Shown here: positions 38,448 through 46,529 of the stretch, piece by piece
How positions within the stretch are numbered: position 1 is the first letter of the stretch
Layout of the letters: the number at the start of each line of letters is the position of its first letter
Assembly: GCA_013151235.1 (NCBI GenBank)
Contig: JAADIO010000005.1
Span: 62,001 to 126,000, forward strand
Direction of reading: 5' to 3'
Length of the DNA: 64,000 nt
From: Deltaproteobacteria bacterium
Lineage (GTDB): Bacteria; CG2-30-53-67
Program-made: the position numbers and the translations under genes
The notes under the pieces: generated by a model
Told to the model about the DNA's origin: nothing
Seen by the model: the letters and a program-made list of their open reading frames with translations, nothing else
Databases searched by the model: none

Positions 38448-39803
38448 ATGGAAACCCGAAAAATATTAGTGGCCGACGACGACCATATCGAAAAGGAATC
38501 GCTGGCAACGATCCTGCAACGGGAGGGATACGAAACCATCACCGCCGGGGACGGAAAGGAGGCTCTCGAAAAAATTGAATCCACTCTTCCGGACCTCGTC
38601 CTCACCGACCTGAAAATGCCCTACCTGAACGGATTGGAACTCTTGACGGAGATCAAGTCAAAATATCCCGACATCGAGGTGATCATTATCACAGGCTATG
38701 CCACGGTCGAGTCGGCCATCAATGCCATGAAGGTCGGAGCAATCGATTATATCTCCAAACCCTTTAACGTGGAAGAAGTCAAAATCATCATCCGGAAGAC
38801 CCTCGAGCAAAAGGGACTCCGTGAAGAAAATGCACAGCTCAAAAAACAGTTGAAAGAACATTACGAGTTCCGGAACATTATCGGCAGCAGCCACGAAATC
38901 CAGGAAATCATTCGGGTCCTGAAAAAGGTCGTGGGCGGAATGAGTTCCGTCATGATTACCGGAGAAGAGGGAACGGGGAAAGAGCTGCTGGCCAAGACCC
39001 TTCACTTCAACAGCCCCCGGAAAGACCGCCGTTTCGTGACCCTCAACTGCGGCGCTTTCGAGGCGGAACAATTAGACGAACAGATCTTCGGTTCTCCCCG
39101 CGTAAAAGGGGCGATGGAGCAGGCCAACCGGGGCACTCTCTTCATGGACGAGATTGAAAATCTTCCTCTCAGCATCCAGGTCAAACTGCTGAAATGCATC
39201 AAAGACAAGGAACTGAGAATCCCCTGGAAAAACAAGGTGGTTCCTCTGGACATCCGGTTCGTCACCGCCACCACGGAAGATCTCGGACGGGAAACGGAAA
39301 CGGGGCGATTTCGGGAAGACCTCTATTATCGATTAACGGTCATCCCGATCCATATCCCTCCCTTGCGGGAACGACTGGAGGATATTCCCCTTCTGGTCAA
39401 TCATTTCATTCATACCCTGAATGAAGAGCACGGGAAGAATATTCATTCATTCTCTTCCGAAGCCCTCGATTTTCTAATGAAATACAACTGGCAGGGGAAT
39501 ATTACGGAATTACATAATGTCATGGAGCGGGCCGTGATCCTGACGGAGGGGGATGAGATCACGATCGACGTCTTCCCGGTCAGGCTCAACGAGGTTCGGG
39601 AAGAAGAGATCCTTGCCATCCCGAAGATCCCCAATGCAGGGATTCATCTTAAGGAAGAGGTGGAGAAATTCGAAACCAAGTTGATCAATCACGCACTCAA
39701 GCGCACCAACGGGGTGATTACCCTGGCGGCTGAAATGCTGAAACTCAAGCGGACGACCCTTGTGGAAAAGACGAAGCGCCTGAAGGATGTGATCCGGGTT
39801 TGA
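38448..39803 (+). CDS. NtrC-like response regulator lacking the GAFTGA motif
   Basis: Response regulator of 451 aa. The receiver domain is intact (Asp11, phosphoacceptor Asp54, Lys in ISKPF). The AAA+ domain keeps Walker A GEEGTGKELLAK (about 172-183) and Walker B GTLFMDEIEN, but the segment that should contain GAFTGA reads QIFGSPRVKGAMEQ and is shortened, so the sigma54-contact loop is gone. A Fis-type HTH (TLAAEMLKLKRTTLVEKTKR) is at the end. Proteins of this type cannot drive sigma54 open-complex formation in the usual way and often act at sigma70 promoters. It is followed directly by a related shorter paralogue. Confidence 0.88.
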   Translation: METRKILVADDDHIEKESLATILQREGYETITAGDGKEALEKIESTLPDLVLTDLKMPYLNGLELLTEIKSKYPDIEVIIITGYATVESAINAMKVGAIDYISKPFNVEEVKIIIRKTLEQKGLREENAQLKKQLKEHYEFRNIIGSSHEIQEIIRVLKKVVGGMSSVMITGEEGTGKELLAKTLHFNSPRKDRRFVTLNCGAFEAEQLDEQIFGSPRVKGAMEQANRGTLFMDEIENLPLSIQVKLLKCIKDKELRIPWKNKVVPLDIRFVTATTEDLGRETETGRFREDLYYRLTVIPIHIPPLRERLEDIPLLVNHFIHTLNEEHGKNIHSFSSEALDFLMKYNWQGNITELHNVMERAVILTEGDEITIDVFPVRLNEVREEEILAIPKIPNAGIHLKEEVEKFETKLINHALKRTNGVITLAAEMLKLKRTTLVEKTKRLKDVIRV

Positions 39804-39834
39804 AAGTCCGTCATGATTTGGAAAGGATAAAACG

Positions 39835-40848
39835 GTGATGAAAGAACAATTCCAGATATCCGATATTATCGGAGAAACACGGGGAATCAAACTGGCCCGA
39901 CGGCTCGTCACCCAGGCGTCCAAAACGGAAACACCCGTGTTGCTCCAGGGAGAAAACGGGACGGGGAAGGGGCTGATCAGCAAGATCATTCACCACAACA
40001 GCAGCCGATCCAACAAACCTCTGGTGACACTGAACTGTGCCGGATGTAACGAGGAAACCCTACAGCAGGAACTTTTTTGTGAAGATGAGGAATTCAGGAA
40101 TGTTTTTCAACGGGCAGAAGGAGGCACCCTCTACCTGCAGGAAATCGATGCGATTCCCCTTTCCCTGCAGATTCAACTGTTGAACAGGATCAAAAAAGAC
40201 CCCTTCCGCAACAGCAGCAGTATCACCCGAATGATTCACCAGGCACGCCTGATCACCTCCACTGAGAAAGATCTGGAAAAACTGATCCGGAAGAAAAAAT
40301 TCCGGGAAGATCTCTATTATCAATTGAACGTCATCCAGATCTATCTTCCTCCGTTACGAAAACGGATCAAGGACTTTCCGATCCTGGCTGAGTATTTTCT
40401 CAACCAGGCCTGTGCCGGTCTCGGCAAAGCCCCTCCCAAAATCTCCGACGACCTTTATCCAACCCTCCGCTCCTATGAATGGATCGGCAACATTCAGGAG
40501 TTTGCCAATGCCATCGAGTTTGCAGCCAACATCGTCCCGGAAGGAGGAGAAATCACACCGGAGGACCTCCCGGAACATATTATTAATGCCAAGGGATATG
40601 ATATCGCCAACGAAATTCTCTTCCCCCAAAAAGGGATCGACCTGAAGAATGCCGTTAAAAAATTTGAACGGAACCTGATCCTCCAGGCCCTCGACCAAGC
40701 TGACGGGATCATCAGCAACGCCGCCGAGATTCTTCATGTCAAACGAACCACCCTGGTGGAAAAGATCAAAAGAGAAAAGATCAACTCCGAACGATTCAAG
40801 AAACGGCGCCGTCTTCGAAAGACCCTGAAAAAAAGGAAAATCTTCTGA
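39835..40848 (+). CDS. NtrC-like AAA+ protein without receiver domain or GAFTGA
   Basis: Protein of 337 aa similar to the gene just upstream but with no receiver domain. The AAA+ domain has a modified Walker A (QGENGTGKGLISK), no GAFTGA loop (QELFCEDEEFRNVF stands in its place) and a Walker B in which the catalytic Asp is replaced: GGTLYLQEID. A C-terminal Fis-type HTH (SNAAEILHVKRTTLVEKIKR) and a basic tail (KKRRRLRKTLKKRK) follow. Loss of the Walker B Asp suggests weak or absent ATP hydrolysis, so it may be a DNA-binding partner or antagonist of its neighbour. Start is GTG 39835 or ATG 39838, with AAAGGA upstream. Confidence 0.8.
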   Translation: MMKEQFQISDIIGETRGIKLARRLVTQASKTETPVLLQGENGTGKGLISKIIHHNSSRSNKPLVTLNCAGCNEETLQQELFCEDEEFRNVFQRAEGGTLYLQEIDAIPLSLQIQLLNRIKKDPFRNSSSITRMIHQARLITSTEKDLEKLIRKKKFREDLYYQLNVIQIYLPPLRKRIKDFPILAEYFLNQACAGLGKAPPKISDDLYPTLRSYEWIGNIQEFANAIEFAANIVPEGGEITPEDLPEHIINAKGYDIANEILFPQKGIDLKNAVKKFERNLILQALDQADGIISNAAEILHVKRTTLVEKIKREKINSERFKKRRRLRKTLKKRKIF

Positions 40849-40861
40849 TGGGGATCAAGAA

Positions 40862-41061
40862 GATGGTGTCGTAAAAAGTCACGAAGCCCTTCGGCTGGCT
40901 CAGGACCGGCCCTTCGACATACTCAGGAGAGCCGTGCTCAGGGCGAACGATGTAAGTTGTTGATATTCCGTTCGTGTGTTTCGGAAAGTTTAATGGACCG
41001 TTCGTGGTGAGCCTGTCGAACCATGAACGGAATTCGGAAAACGACTTTTTACGACTTCATC
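40862..41061. repeat. Short inverted-repeat element, family B copy 1
   Basis: 200 bp. Terminal inverted repeats GATGgtGTCGTAAAAAGTC and the complement of GATGaaGTCGTAAAAAGTC. The interior is rich in inverted TTCGACA/TTCGTGGTGAGC motifs of the kind common in environmental proteobacteria. Related to 47354-47485. Flanks carry a near-direct repeat (CAAGAA/AAAGAA). No coding gene. Confidence 0.75.
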
Positions 41062-41096
41062 AAAGAAGGCCCCCGAAATAGTCAGGAACCTTCTTT
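41062..41096 (-). terminator. Possible terminator of MBL/selenoprotein operon
   Basis: On the minus strand AAAGAAGG pairs with CCTTCTTT (8 bp) around a 19-nt loop, 64 bp after the stop at 41160. The T-tract is short, so this is a moderate call. Confidence 0.4.
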
Positions 41097-41159
41097 CGCT
41101 TCCCTACATCTCAACTTCCTTCCAGTCCACACTGGGTAGCTAAACAGCAGTCCGGTGCT

Positions 41160-41456
41160 TCAAACCGCTCTATGATTTCGTTCCAGAATACGGGCGATTG
41201 CATCCTCCTCACTCGATGCGGAGACGATTCCCATCTCACGGATCTTTGCAGAGCAACCCGGACGCTGCTGCCCGTCAAGCACCCATTGCGGAACAACCTT
41301 GCCCCGATCGGTCAGTTTCTTTTCCAGAAGCCGGAGGACCTCCGGCGAATGGCGAAAACCTCAACCGGAGAAATTCTGTTGCATGCTCCGGGCAAGGATG
41401 AAATAAACACCGCCGTAGAGAAGACCGACAGCAAGAATGATATAGAGCAATAACAT
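41160..41456 (-). CDS. Small membrane protein, candidate novel selenoprotein (in-frame UGA as Sec32)
   Basis: Gene of 98 codons, not recognised as a known family. ATG at 41456 lies 3 nt after the MBL-hydrolase stop and has GGAGG 8 nt upstream. Residues 2-22 form one membrane helix (LLLYIILAVGLLYGGVYFILA). The frame then meets TGA at 41361-41363 (codon 32; ...NFSG-UGA-GFRHS...) and stays open for 66 more codons with codon choice like neighbouring genes, ending at 41160. The downstream part is amphipathic and charged (EVLRLLEKKLTDRGK, SSEEDAIARILERNH) with one Cys. A GGU-loop hairpin lies at the expected distance for a SECIS (41330-41346). Alternatives: a true stop giving a 31-aa peptide, or a point mutation from a Cys or Trp codon. 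Confidence 0.6.
41330..41346 (-). promoter_or_regulatory. Candidate bacterial SECIS hairpin of small membrane protein
   Basis: In the mRNA, GCCGGA pairs with UCCGGC (six pairs; a seventh G-C can close) around the loop GGUCC. The loop starts 21 nt after the UGA, about the same spacing as in the E. coli formate dehydrogenase H element, whose loop also carries GGUC. Confidence 0.6.
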
Positions 41457-41459
41457 GAT

Positions 41460-42149
41460 TCAGACCTCCATGGTTTCTCCGAATGTCAGGGAGCGGACCG
41501 TGATTCCCACGGACTCGGCCTCCCTCCGAAACAGGTCGGAATTCTCCGTCAGGACCGGAAAGGTCCCGTAATGCATGGGAATCACCAGCCCCGCTTTCAG
41601 AAAGCGGGCGGCATGGAGGGCATCCTCCTCTCCCATCGTATAATTTCCGCCGATCGGCAGCAGAGCCACATCGATCCGGTTCAGCTCTCCCAGGAGTTTC
41701 ATCTCCATCGAAAGCCCGGTATCCCCGGCATGATAAATCGTCTTTCCCTCCATTTCGATCAGGAACCCGCAGGGATTCCCGGTGTAGATCATCCCTTTGG
41801 AATCCGGAAAGCCCGACCCGTGAAGAGCGGACGTCAGTTTCACCAACCCGAAGGGGAAATTGAAACTCCCGCCGATATGCATCGTATGGACCTGCTCCGC
41901 ACCCTGCCGTTCACAGAAGAGCCCCAATTCAAAGGGGGCGATGATCGTCGCCCGGTTCCGGGCGGCAATCTCCACGGCATCCCCCAAGTGATCGGGGTGC
42001 CCGTGGGTGACCAGGACAAAATCGACCTTAACCGCCTCCGGAGCGATCGGCGCATTCGGATTGTCCCGCAGAAAGGGATCGACAATCAGTCGGGAGCCGC
42101 CCCCTTCAATGAGGAAACAGGAATGGGAAAGATAGGTCAATTGAATCAT
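41460..42149 (-). CDS. UPF0173-type metallo-beta-lactamase-fold hydrolase
   Basis: Predicted metal-dependent hydrolase of 229 aa (UPF0173/UlaG-like). The metal motif THGHPDHLGD is intact, with further ligands in YHAGDTGL and the final IPMHYGTFP. Substrate unknown. The gene is followed 3 nt later by the small UGA-containing membrane protein and preceded by an uncharacterised gene 15 bp upstream, so all three probably share a transcript. Confidence 0.88.
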   Translation of the reverse strand: MIQLTYLSHSCFLIEGGGSRLIVDPFLRDNPNAPIAPEAVKVDFVLVTHGHPDHLGDAVEIAARNRATIIAPFELGLFCERQGAEQVHTMHIGGSFNFPFGLVKLTSALHGSGFPDSKGMIYTGNPCGFLIEMEGKTIYHAGDTGLSMEMKLLGELNRIDVALLPIGGNYTMGEEDALHAARFLKAGLVIPMHYGTFPVLTENSDLFRREAESVGITVRSLTFGETMEV

Positions 42150-42164
42150 CGTCCACCTTTCGGA

Positions 42165-42653
42165 TTACGCCGTTGCCGTCAGAGTCAGAATCTGGTGAAG
42201 GGCATCCCGAGATCTCAGTTTTCCCTCCGATCGATTTTCAATCAATCCCGAAAGTTTCTGAACCATGGAAACCGTGGGTGACCAGGTGAACTCGTTCTGG
42301 AAACGCCGTTCCTTGAACCGCTTCGCCGCATCAATGACGTTTTCCTTCTCCTCACCCGGCAGAGGACGGACGGACGCCAGTTCAGCCGTCAATTGTTTTC
42401 GCTTCTCCCGAAATTTCGGATCGAGAGATCCCTGCGGTGTCAACTGACAACGTCGGAATTCGATGGCACGCACCTTCTCCGGCCTGGCTTTCCGAAAATG
42501 CAGATGGACAATCGCAATCCGGATGATCCGTCCTCCCAACTCCGGGAAGGCCTTCGAATCTTCTTCAGACAGAAACCGTTCATAAGTGTCGGCATCTACC
42601 TCGGAAAAAAGTCCTTCTTCATTCAACCGGAAAACCCATTTTCTGTTTTTCAT
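42165..42653 (-). CDS. Conserved-looking protein of unknown function
   Basis: Protein of 162 aa, not recognised. N-terminus MKNRKWVFRLNEEGLFSEVD, a central beta segment (GRIIRIAIVHLHFRKARPEKV) and a helical charged C-terminal half (about 80-160). No signal peptide, cysteine cluster or membrane helix. Likely cytoplasmic. It is the first gene of the run leading to the MBL hydrolase and the candidate selenoprotein. Confidence 0.7.
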   Translation of the reverse strand: MKNRKWVFRLNEEGLFSEVDADTYERFLSEEDSKAFPELGGRIIRIAIVHLHFRKARPEKVRAIEFRRCQLTPQGSLDPKFREKRKQLTAELASVRPLPGEEKENVIDAAKRFKERRFQNEFTWSPTVSMVQKLSGLIENRSEGKLRSRDALHQILTLTATA

Positions 42654-42837
42654 TCATTCCTCCCGCCGCATAATCGCCATTATACCTTTTTCAGCAATAA
42701 GATCAAGTCAGCTTTTGGGTTGCCATTAATTCGGGAAATGCCTATGCTGTCAACAACGGTTTCACGGGGTCAAGAACGCTCCTGGACCGGAAAACTTGTA
42801 ACGACCGGGGAATCATTTAATGAAGAGAGGAGTTTAG

Positions 42838-44046
42838 ATGTTGCTTCCCGTCGGAGACACCCCCAACCCCAGGGGAACCCCCTACGTCAATTATCTCCTC
42901 ATCGGTATCAATATCGCCGTCTACCTTCTGGTGACCCTTCCCCTTTCAGCGGCCCGCCCGAACCCGACCGACCCGGTCCTGCTGGAATACGTCCGTGCCA
43001 TTCCCCAATACTGGAATCTCCCGGTGTCGGAACTGCTCCGCCACATCTCCTCCTATGATCTTTTCATCTTCACCCATGGTTTCAAACCGGCAGATCCCTC
43101 GGTGATGGATCTCTTCGGTTCCATGTTTCTCCATGCCGGATTTTTCCACTTGGCCGGAAACATGCTCTTTCTCTGGATCTACGGCGATAACGTGGAACAT
43201 CGCCTCGGGTCCCTCAATTATCTCTTTGTTTACCTCGCCACCGGGATGGCCGCTACCCTCTTCTTCATGCTGTTTCAACTCAGATCGACAACCCCCATGA
43301 TCGGGGCCTCCGGCGCCATCTCGGGGGTGCTGGGTCTCTACTTCCTCTGGTTCCCGAGAAATAAGGTCCGCGTCTTCGCCCTCCTCTTTCCCTTTTTCAT
43401 GGATATCATCCTCCTCCCCGCCCGGTGGGTACTGGGCTTTTTTCTCATCATTGACAACCTCCTCCCCTTTCTTTTTGCCTCCGGCGGGGGCAGCGGGGTC
43501 GCACACGGCGCCCACATCGGCGGTTTCCTGGCCGGTCTCGGAATCGCCTATACACTGGACCGATTCCCGGACATTCTGCGCCGTTCGAAACGGCGGTCCG
43601 GGCGTGCCCCGGCAGCGGAGCGCCCGGACCCCGGTGGTGAAGAAGAACTCTCACCGGAAGAACGGATCCATACAGCCCTCCTGCAGAATGACCGGAAAGG
43701 TGCGGCTTCCCTTTACCTGTCAATTCGGAACCGTGTCCAGCACAAAGAGATCGATCCTGCCGATCGTCTGGAGATCGGCCGTTACCTCTTGCGTGAAGGG
43801 AACTATCCGGCAGCCCTCTCCGTGTTCCGACAGTATATCTCGGACTTCCAGAACGGCCCGGACCTGGATCAGGCCTGCCTCGGCGCCGGGATTGCTCTCT
43901 ACCAAGCAGAGGGACAAATGACGGCATCTTACCAGTATTTCCTGATGGTTCTCGACGTCACGACCTCCCCGGCCATCGAAGCTGAGGCACGGCGTTACTT
44001 GCAGACCATCGAGACCATGCAGAAGACACGAATCAAAAAGGAATAA
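42838..44046 (+). CDS. Rhomboid-family intramembrane serine protease with TPR-like C-terminus
   Basis: Membrane protease of 402 aa. Six to seven membrane helices with rhomboid landmarks: the loop-1 segment FHLAGNMLFLWIYGDNVE, catalytic Ser158 in MIGASGAISG and catalytic His226 in AHGAHIGG. After about residue 250 a soluble helical region with TPR-like repeats follows (RLEIGRYLLREGNYPAALSVF, YQYFLMVLDV). Substrates unknown. GAGGAG lies 5 nt upstream of the ATG. A strong terminator at 44044-44080 follows. Confidence 0.9.
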   Translation: MLLPVGDTPNPRGTPYVNYLLIGINIAVYLLVTLPLSAARPNPTDPVLLEYVRAIPQYWNLPVSELLRHISSYDLFIFTHGFKPADPSVMDLFGSMFLHAGFFHLAGNMLFLWIYGDNVEHRLGSLNYLFVYLATGMAATLFFMLFQLRSTTPMIGASGAISGVLGLYFLWFPRNKVRVFALLFPFFMDIILLPARWVLGFFLIIDNLLPFLFASGGGSGVAHGAHIGGFLAGLGIAYTLDRFPDILRRSKRRSGRAPAAERPDPGGEEELSPEERIHTALLQNDRKGAASLYLSIRNRVQHKEIDPADRLEIGRYLLREGNYPAALSVFRQYISDFQNGPDLDQACLGAGIALYQAEGQMTASYQYFLMVLDVTTSPAIEAEARRYLQTIETMQKTRIKKE

Positions 44047-44080
44047 GGCTCCTGCGGAAAAATTGCAGGAGCCTTATTTT
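44044..44080. terminator. Rho-independent terminator of rhomboid gene
   Basis: Perfect 12-bp stem TAAGGCTCCTGC / GCAGGAGCCTTA, 9-nt loop, then TTTT. It includes the last bases of the rhomboid stop codon and sits next to the convergent zinc-protein stop at 44080. Confidence 0.85.
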
Positions 44081-44298
44081 TACTGGTTGCCGAAATTCCG
44101 GATCGCCCCGCAATCCGGACAGGTCCAAGTGATCTGGTTGCAGCTCATCCCCCAGAGGTTCTCCCGCATACAGTCAGGACACATGGCAAAACCGCACGCG
44201 CAGTTCCAGCAGAAGGCAAAAGTCCGCCGGCAGGCGACACATGTATATTCCTGCTTGCCCCTTCTCCGTCGTTGTCTTTTTCGTTTTACATCCGTCAT
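44080..44298 (-). CDS. Small cysteine-rich zinc-ribbon protein
   Basis: Protein of 72 aa with a very basic N-terminus (VKRKRQRRRRGKQ) and ten cysteines arranged in pairs: CVAC, CWNCAC, CPDC, then a lone Cys and CPDCG. This fits two or more zinc knuckles and nucleic-acid binding. Not recognised by name. Convergent with the rhomboid gene and sharing its terminator. Confidence 0.65.
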   Translation of the reverse strand: MTDVKRKRQRRRRGKQEYTCVACRRTFAFCWNCACGFAMCPDCMRENLWGMSCNQITWTCPDCGAIRNFGNQ

Positions 44299-44475
44299 GA
44301 CGGCTTTGTTCCCTCGATTCCTTCCTTAACGATAGCAAAACCTCACTTCATGTCAAGCAATTCGCCAAACCCCTGAAGCGGTCGGAACAATAGCGGACTT
44401 TCAAAAAGCATGCTATAGTTGAGTCGTTGATCCGTGATCAGCTGAGGGGGGGAGATTTGTGGAAGGTCAAAAATC

Positions 44476-44709
44476 ATGATTATCGACGGAAGAGGAATGG
44501 ACGATTCCATTCCCTATGGGAAGCTCGAGTCCCTTCTGACGAAGGAGGGGTGCATATTGGAGGATGAGATTGGGGTCCGCGTAGACCGGAAGAAGTCCGC
44601 GGAACGAATCAGAATCCTGGCCACACTGATCGGTTATGAAACCGTTCTGGAGGAAGAGGAAAAAGGTTGGCTCCTGAAAGTCGACACTCGCAAACGGCGG
44701 TGTCCGTAA
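44476..44709 (+). CDS. Small protein of unknown function
   Basis: Acidic protein of 77 aa with alternating strands and helices (GRGMDDSIPYGKLESLL, KSAERIRILATLIGYETVLEE). Shape is reminiscent of small TusA/SirA-like folds, but the family Cys motif is absent and no assignment is made. It is 39 bp upstream of the PilZ gene and probably in the same transcript. Confidence 0.5.
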   Translation: MIIDGRGMDDSIPYGKLESLLTKEGCILEDEIGVRVDRKKSAERIRILATLIGYETVLEEEEKGWLLKVDTRKRRCP

Positions 44710-44748
44710 AGAGCGGATTCGGAATTTACTCAACGAGGGGAGGGTGGA

Positions 44749-45039
44749 ATGGAAAAACGGCAAGGCACACGAAGAAAGTCCTGTTTCAGAATGCAATATC
44801 TTCCACTTGATGCGGAAGGCAACTTCCGGCCAAAGGATGCCACGATAGTCGATCTCAGCATCGGCGGTGTCCGTTGCGAATCAGCGGAAAAGCTCCACGT
44901 CGGCACTCGGCTCGAACTGCACTTCCCCGATGCCCCAGCGGAAAACCGGAAGTCTCTAAAGGACGTCGGCATCGTCGTCTGGTGCATCCAGCCAACCCCA
45001 CAAGACCCGCTCTACCGGATGGGAATCAAATACCTTTAA
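44749..45039 (+). CDS. PilZ-domain cyclic di-GMP receptor
   Basis: Single-domain protein of 96 aa. Both cyclic di-GMP motifs of PilZ are visible: the N-terminal RxxxR (RQGTRR) and DLSIGGVR matching [D/N]xSxxG. It would act as an effector for the cyclic di-GMP made by the GGDEF proteins in this window. AGGGTGG-type ribosome-binding sequence lies upstream of the ATG. Confidence 0.85.
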   Translation: MEKRQGTRRKSCFRMQYLPLDAEGNFRPKDATIVDLSIGGVRCESAEKLHVGTRLELHFPDAPAENRKSLKDVGIVVWCIQPTPQDPLYRMGIKYL

Positions 45040-45061
45040 AAACCCTGAATCGCGCAAATGG

Positions 45062-45655
45062 CTAAAAGGAGTGTACTTCCAGGTTTCCACAACTCCGATC
45101 CCTCGCAAAAATACAGGGAAGAACCTCTCCCTGCACGGTGATCGCAATCTTGCCTTTCCAGCAGGTTCGAAGCACCGCAGTCGTCTGAAACAGATGCCAA
45201 GGAGTTACAGGCGCCATTTTCCGCATCCACTTCTCCATTCCGTCCAGGCTGTTTTGGTTTCTGCACATGAGAACCCCCGCAATACGGAATGAAACTCCTG
45301 TGCGATTCAACTTTTCAAGAGATGATTCCGTGACCCGAAAACTCCCCGGAACCCTGGTGATGGAATCGTAGATCTCCGCCCAGTCGGAATCAACCAACAC
45401 GGCAAGGTGAACACGGTTTTCCTGAAAGCACCGAATCTGATCTTTCCCGGCTAATGCCGCATTGGTGAAGACCTCGAGAAATTCATACCCGATCTCTCTT
45501 GCCTCCTGAATGAACCCGAAACGTAAGTGGAGATAAACACAATATATATGATTCCGGCAAGGAATGTATTCCGAATAGAATATATCCCCCCCATCGTACA
45601 ATAGTCCTTGGAATTCATCCCGATATGTGATAAAAAAGCAATAGACAAGGTTCAT
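45062..45655 (-). pseudogene. Truncated radical SAM/SPASM protein remnant
   Basis: Fragment of about 197 residues similar to the middle and SPASM start of peptide-modifying radical SAM enzymes: IQEAREIGYEFLEVFTNAAL, DSITRVPGSF, a GVSFRIAGVLM strand and CWKGKIAITVQGEVLPC. The radical-SAM CxxxCxxC is not intact (only CRNHIYC, wrong spacing) and the protein stops just after CGNL, so the Fe-S domain is incomplete. Lower GC than its neighbours and divergent overlap potential with the gene at 45671 support decay of a transferred gene. No precursor peptide is recognised nearby. Confidence 0.55.
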
Positions 45656-45670
45656 TTTACGGAGTTTCCG

Positions 45671-46324
45671 ATGCCGTTGCGCCCGCTGGAAAAACAGTTC
45701 GAGCTGAAAAAAGTTGAGGAGATCCGAAAACTGGCGGAAGAGTTCCATCAGCTCCGTGAACGGATGAAAGGAGAATCAGCCGGATACATGATTTCCGGGA
45801 TTCACCGCTGTCTGGAAACGGGCATCCTCTTGGGGGCATTGAGTATCTCCCTCTCCCTCCTCGACATGTTTGTTCACGACATGGTCATCCTCTATGAGAA
45901 AGAGAAGGACCGGGACGGAAACCACAGCAAGGACGCATTGCCCCCCCTCAAGACCGGTCATCCAAGACTCCCCTTTGAAGAGGAGATCGCCGGATTTATG
46001 GAGAACCGATGGATCGACCCGCAGGACGGCCGGACCCTTCTGAAGATGTACAGGAAAATCGGGATCCCCCTTCATCACGTGCTGTCACGACGCATCGGCC
46101 CATTTTCCAAGATGATGATTATGGGGGAAGATCGTCTTCTCGATCGTTTTCTGACGCGCAGCTTCGGAGATATCCACCACATCGAGGAGATGATCGAAGA
46201 CAATGCGACGGAATGTATGAAAGTGATCGTCTCTTTCCTGAGAAAATATCATATCCAGGAACCGGTCATGAGCCTGCAGGAGTCCGGAAACCTGCACGAC
46301 GATCTCCGGGAACTCGATTCTTAG
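45671..46324 (+). CDS. Helical protein of unknown function
   Basis: Predicted all-alpha protein of 217 aa, not recognised. Features: charged N-terminal helix (LEKQFELKKVEEIRKLAEEF), a more hydrophobic helix that could be buried or membrane-associated (ILLGALSISLSLLDMFVHDMV) and a C-terminal helical bundle. The ATG at 45671 has GGAG upstream. Its TAG stop straddles the left end of the inverted-repeat element at 46323, so the present C-terminus may have been altered by that insertion. Confidence 0.65.
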   Translation: MPLRPLEKQFELKKVEEIRKLAEEFHQLRERMKGESAGYMISGIHRCLETGILLGALSISLSLLDMFVHDMVILYEKEKDRDGNHSKDALPPLKTGHPRLPFEEEIAGFMENRWIDPQDGRTLLKMYRKIGIPLHHVLSRRIGPFSKMMIMGEDRLLDRFLTRSFGDIHHIEEMIEDNATECMKVIVSFLRKYHIQEPVMSLQESGNLHDDLRELDS

Positions 46325-46487
46325 TGGTCCTGTTCGTAAATACTGTGACGCACCGAGAGGGTTGCAGGGCGGTCTCATCAAGGCGCGCGATTGAGGCGTA
46401 CCCCTTGTGGTACGGCGCAGGGAGCGCAACGCAGAGGAGGCCGCTCTGCGGCACTCAAATGCCACCGTATTTACGAACAGGACCACT
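46323..46487. repeat. Short inverted-repeat element, family C
   Basis: 165 bp flanked by perfect 21-bp terminal inverted repeats (AGTGGTCCTGTTCGTAAATAC at 46323-46343 and its complement at 46467-46487). Interior has further small palindromes (GTACCCCTTGTGGTAC) and no gene. MITE-like; single copy in this window. Confidence 0.8.
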
Positions 46488-46529
46488 TAGGCTGCCCCAT
46501 CCGTACCTATCCGGTGCGCCATCACATAC

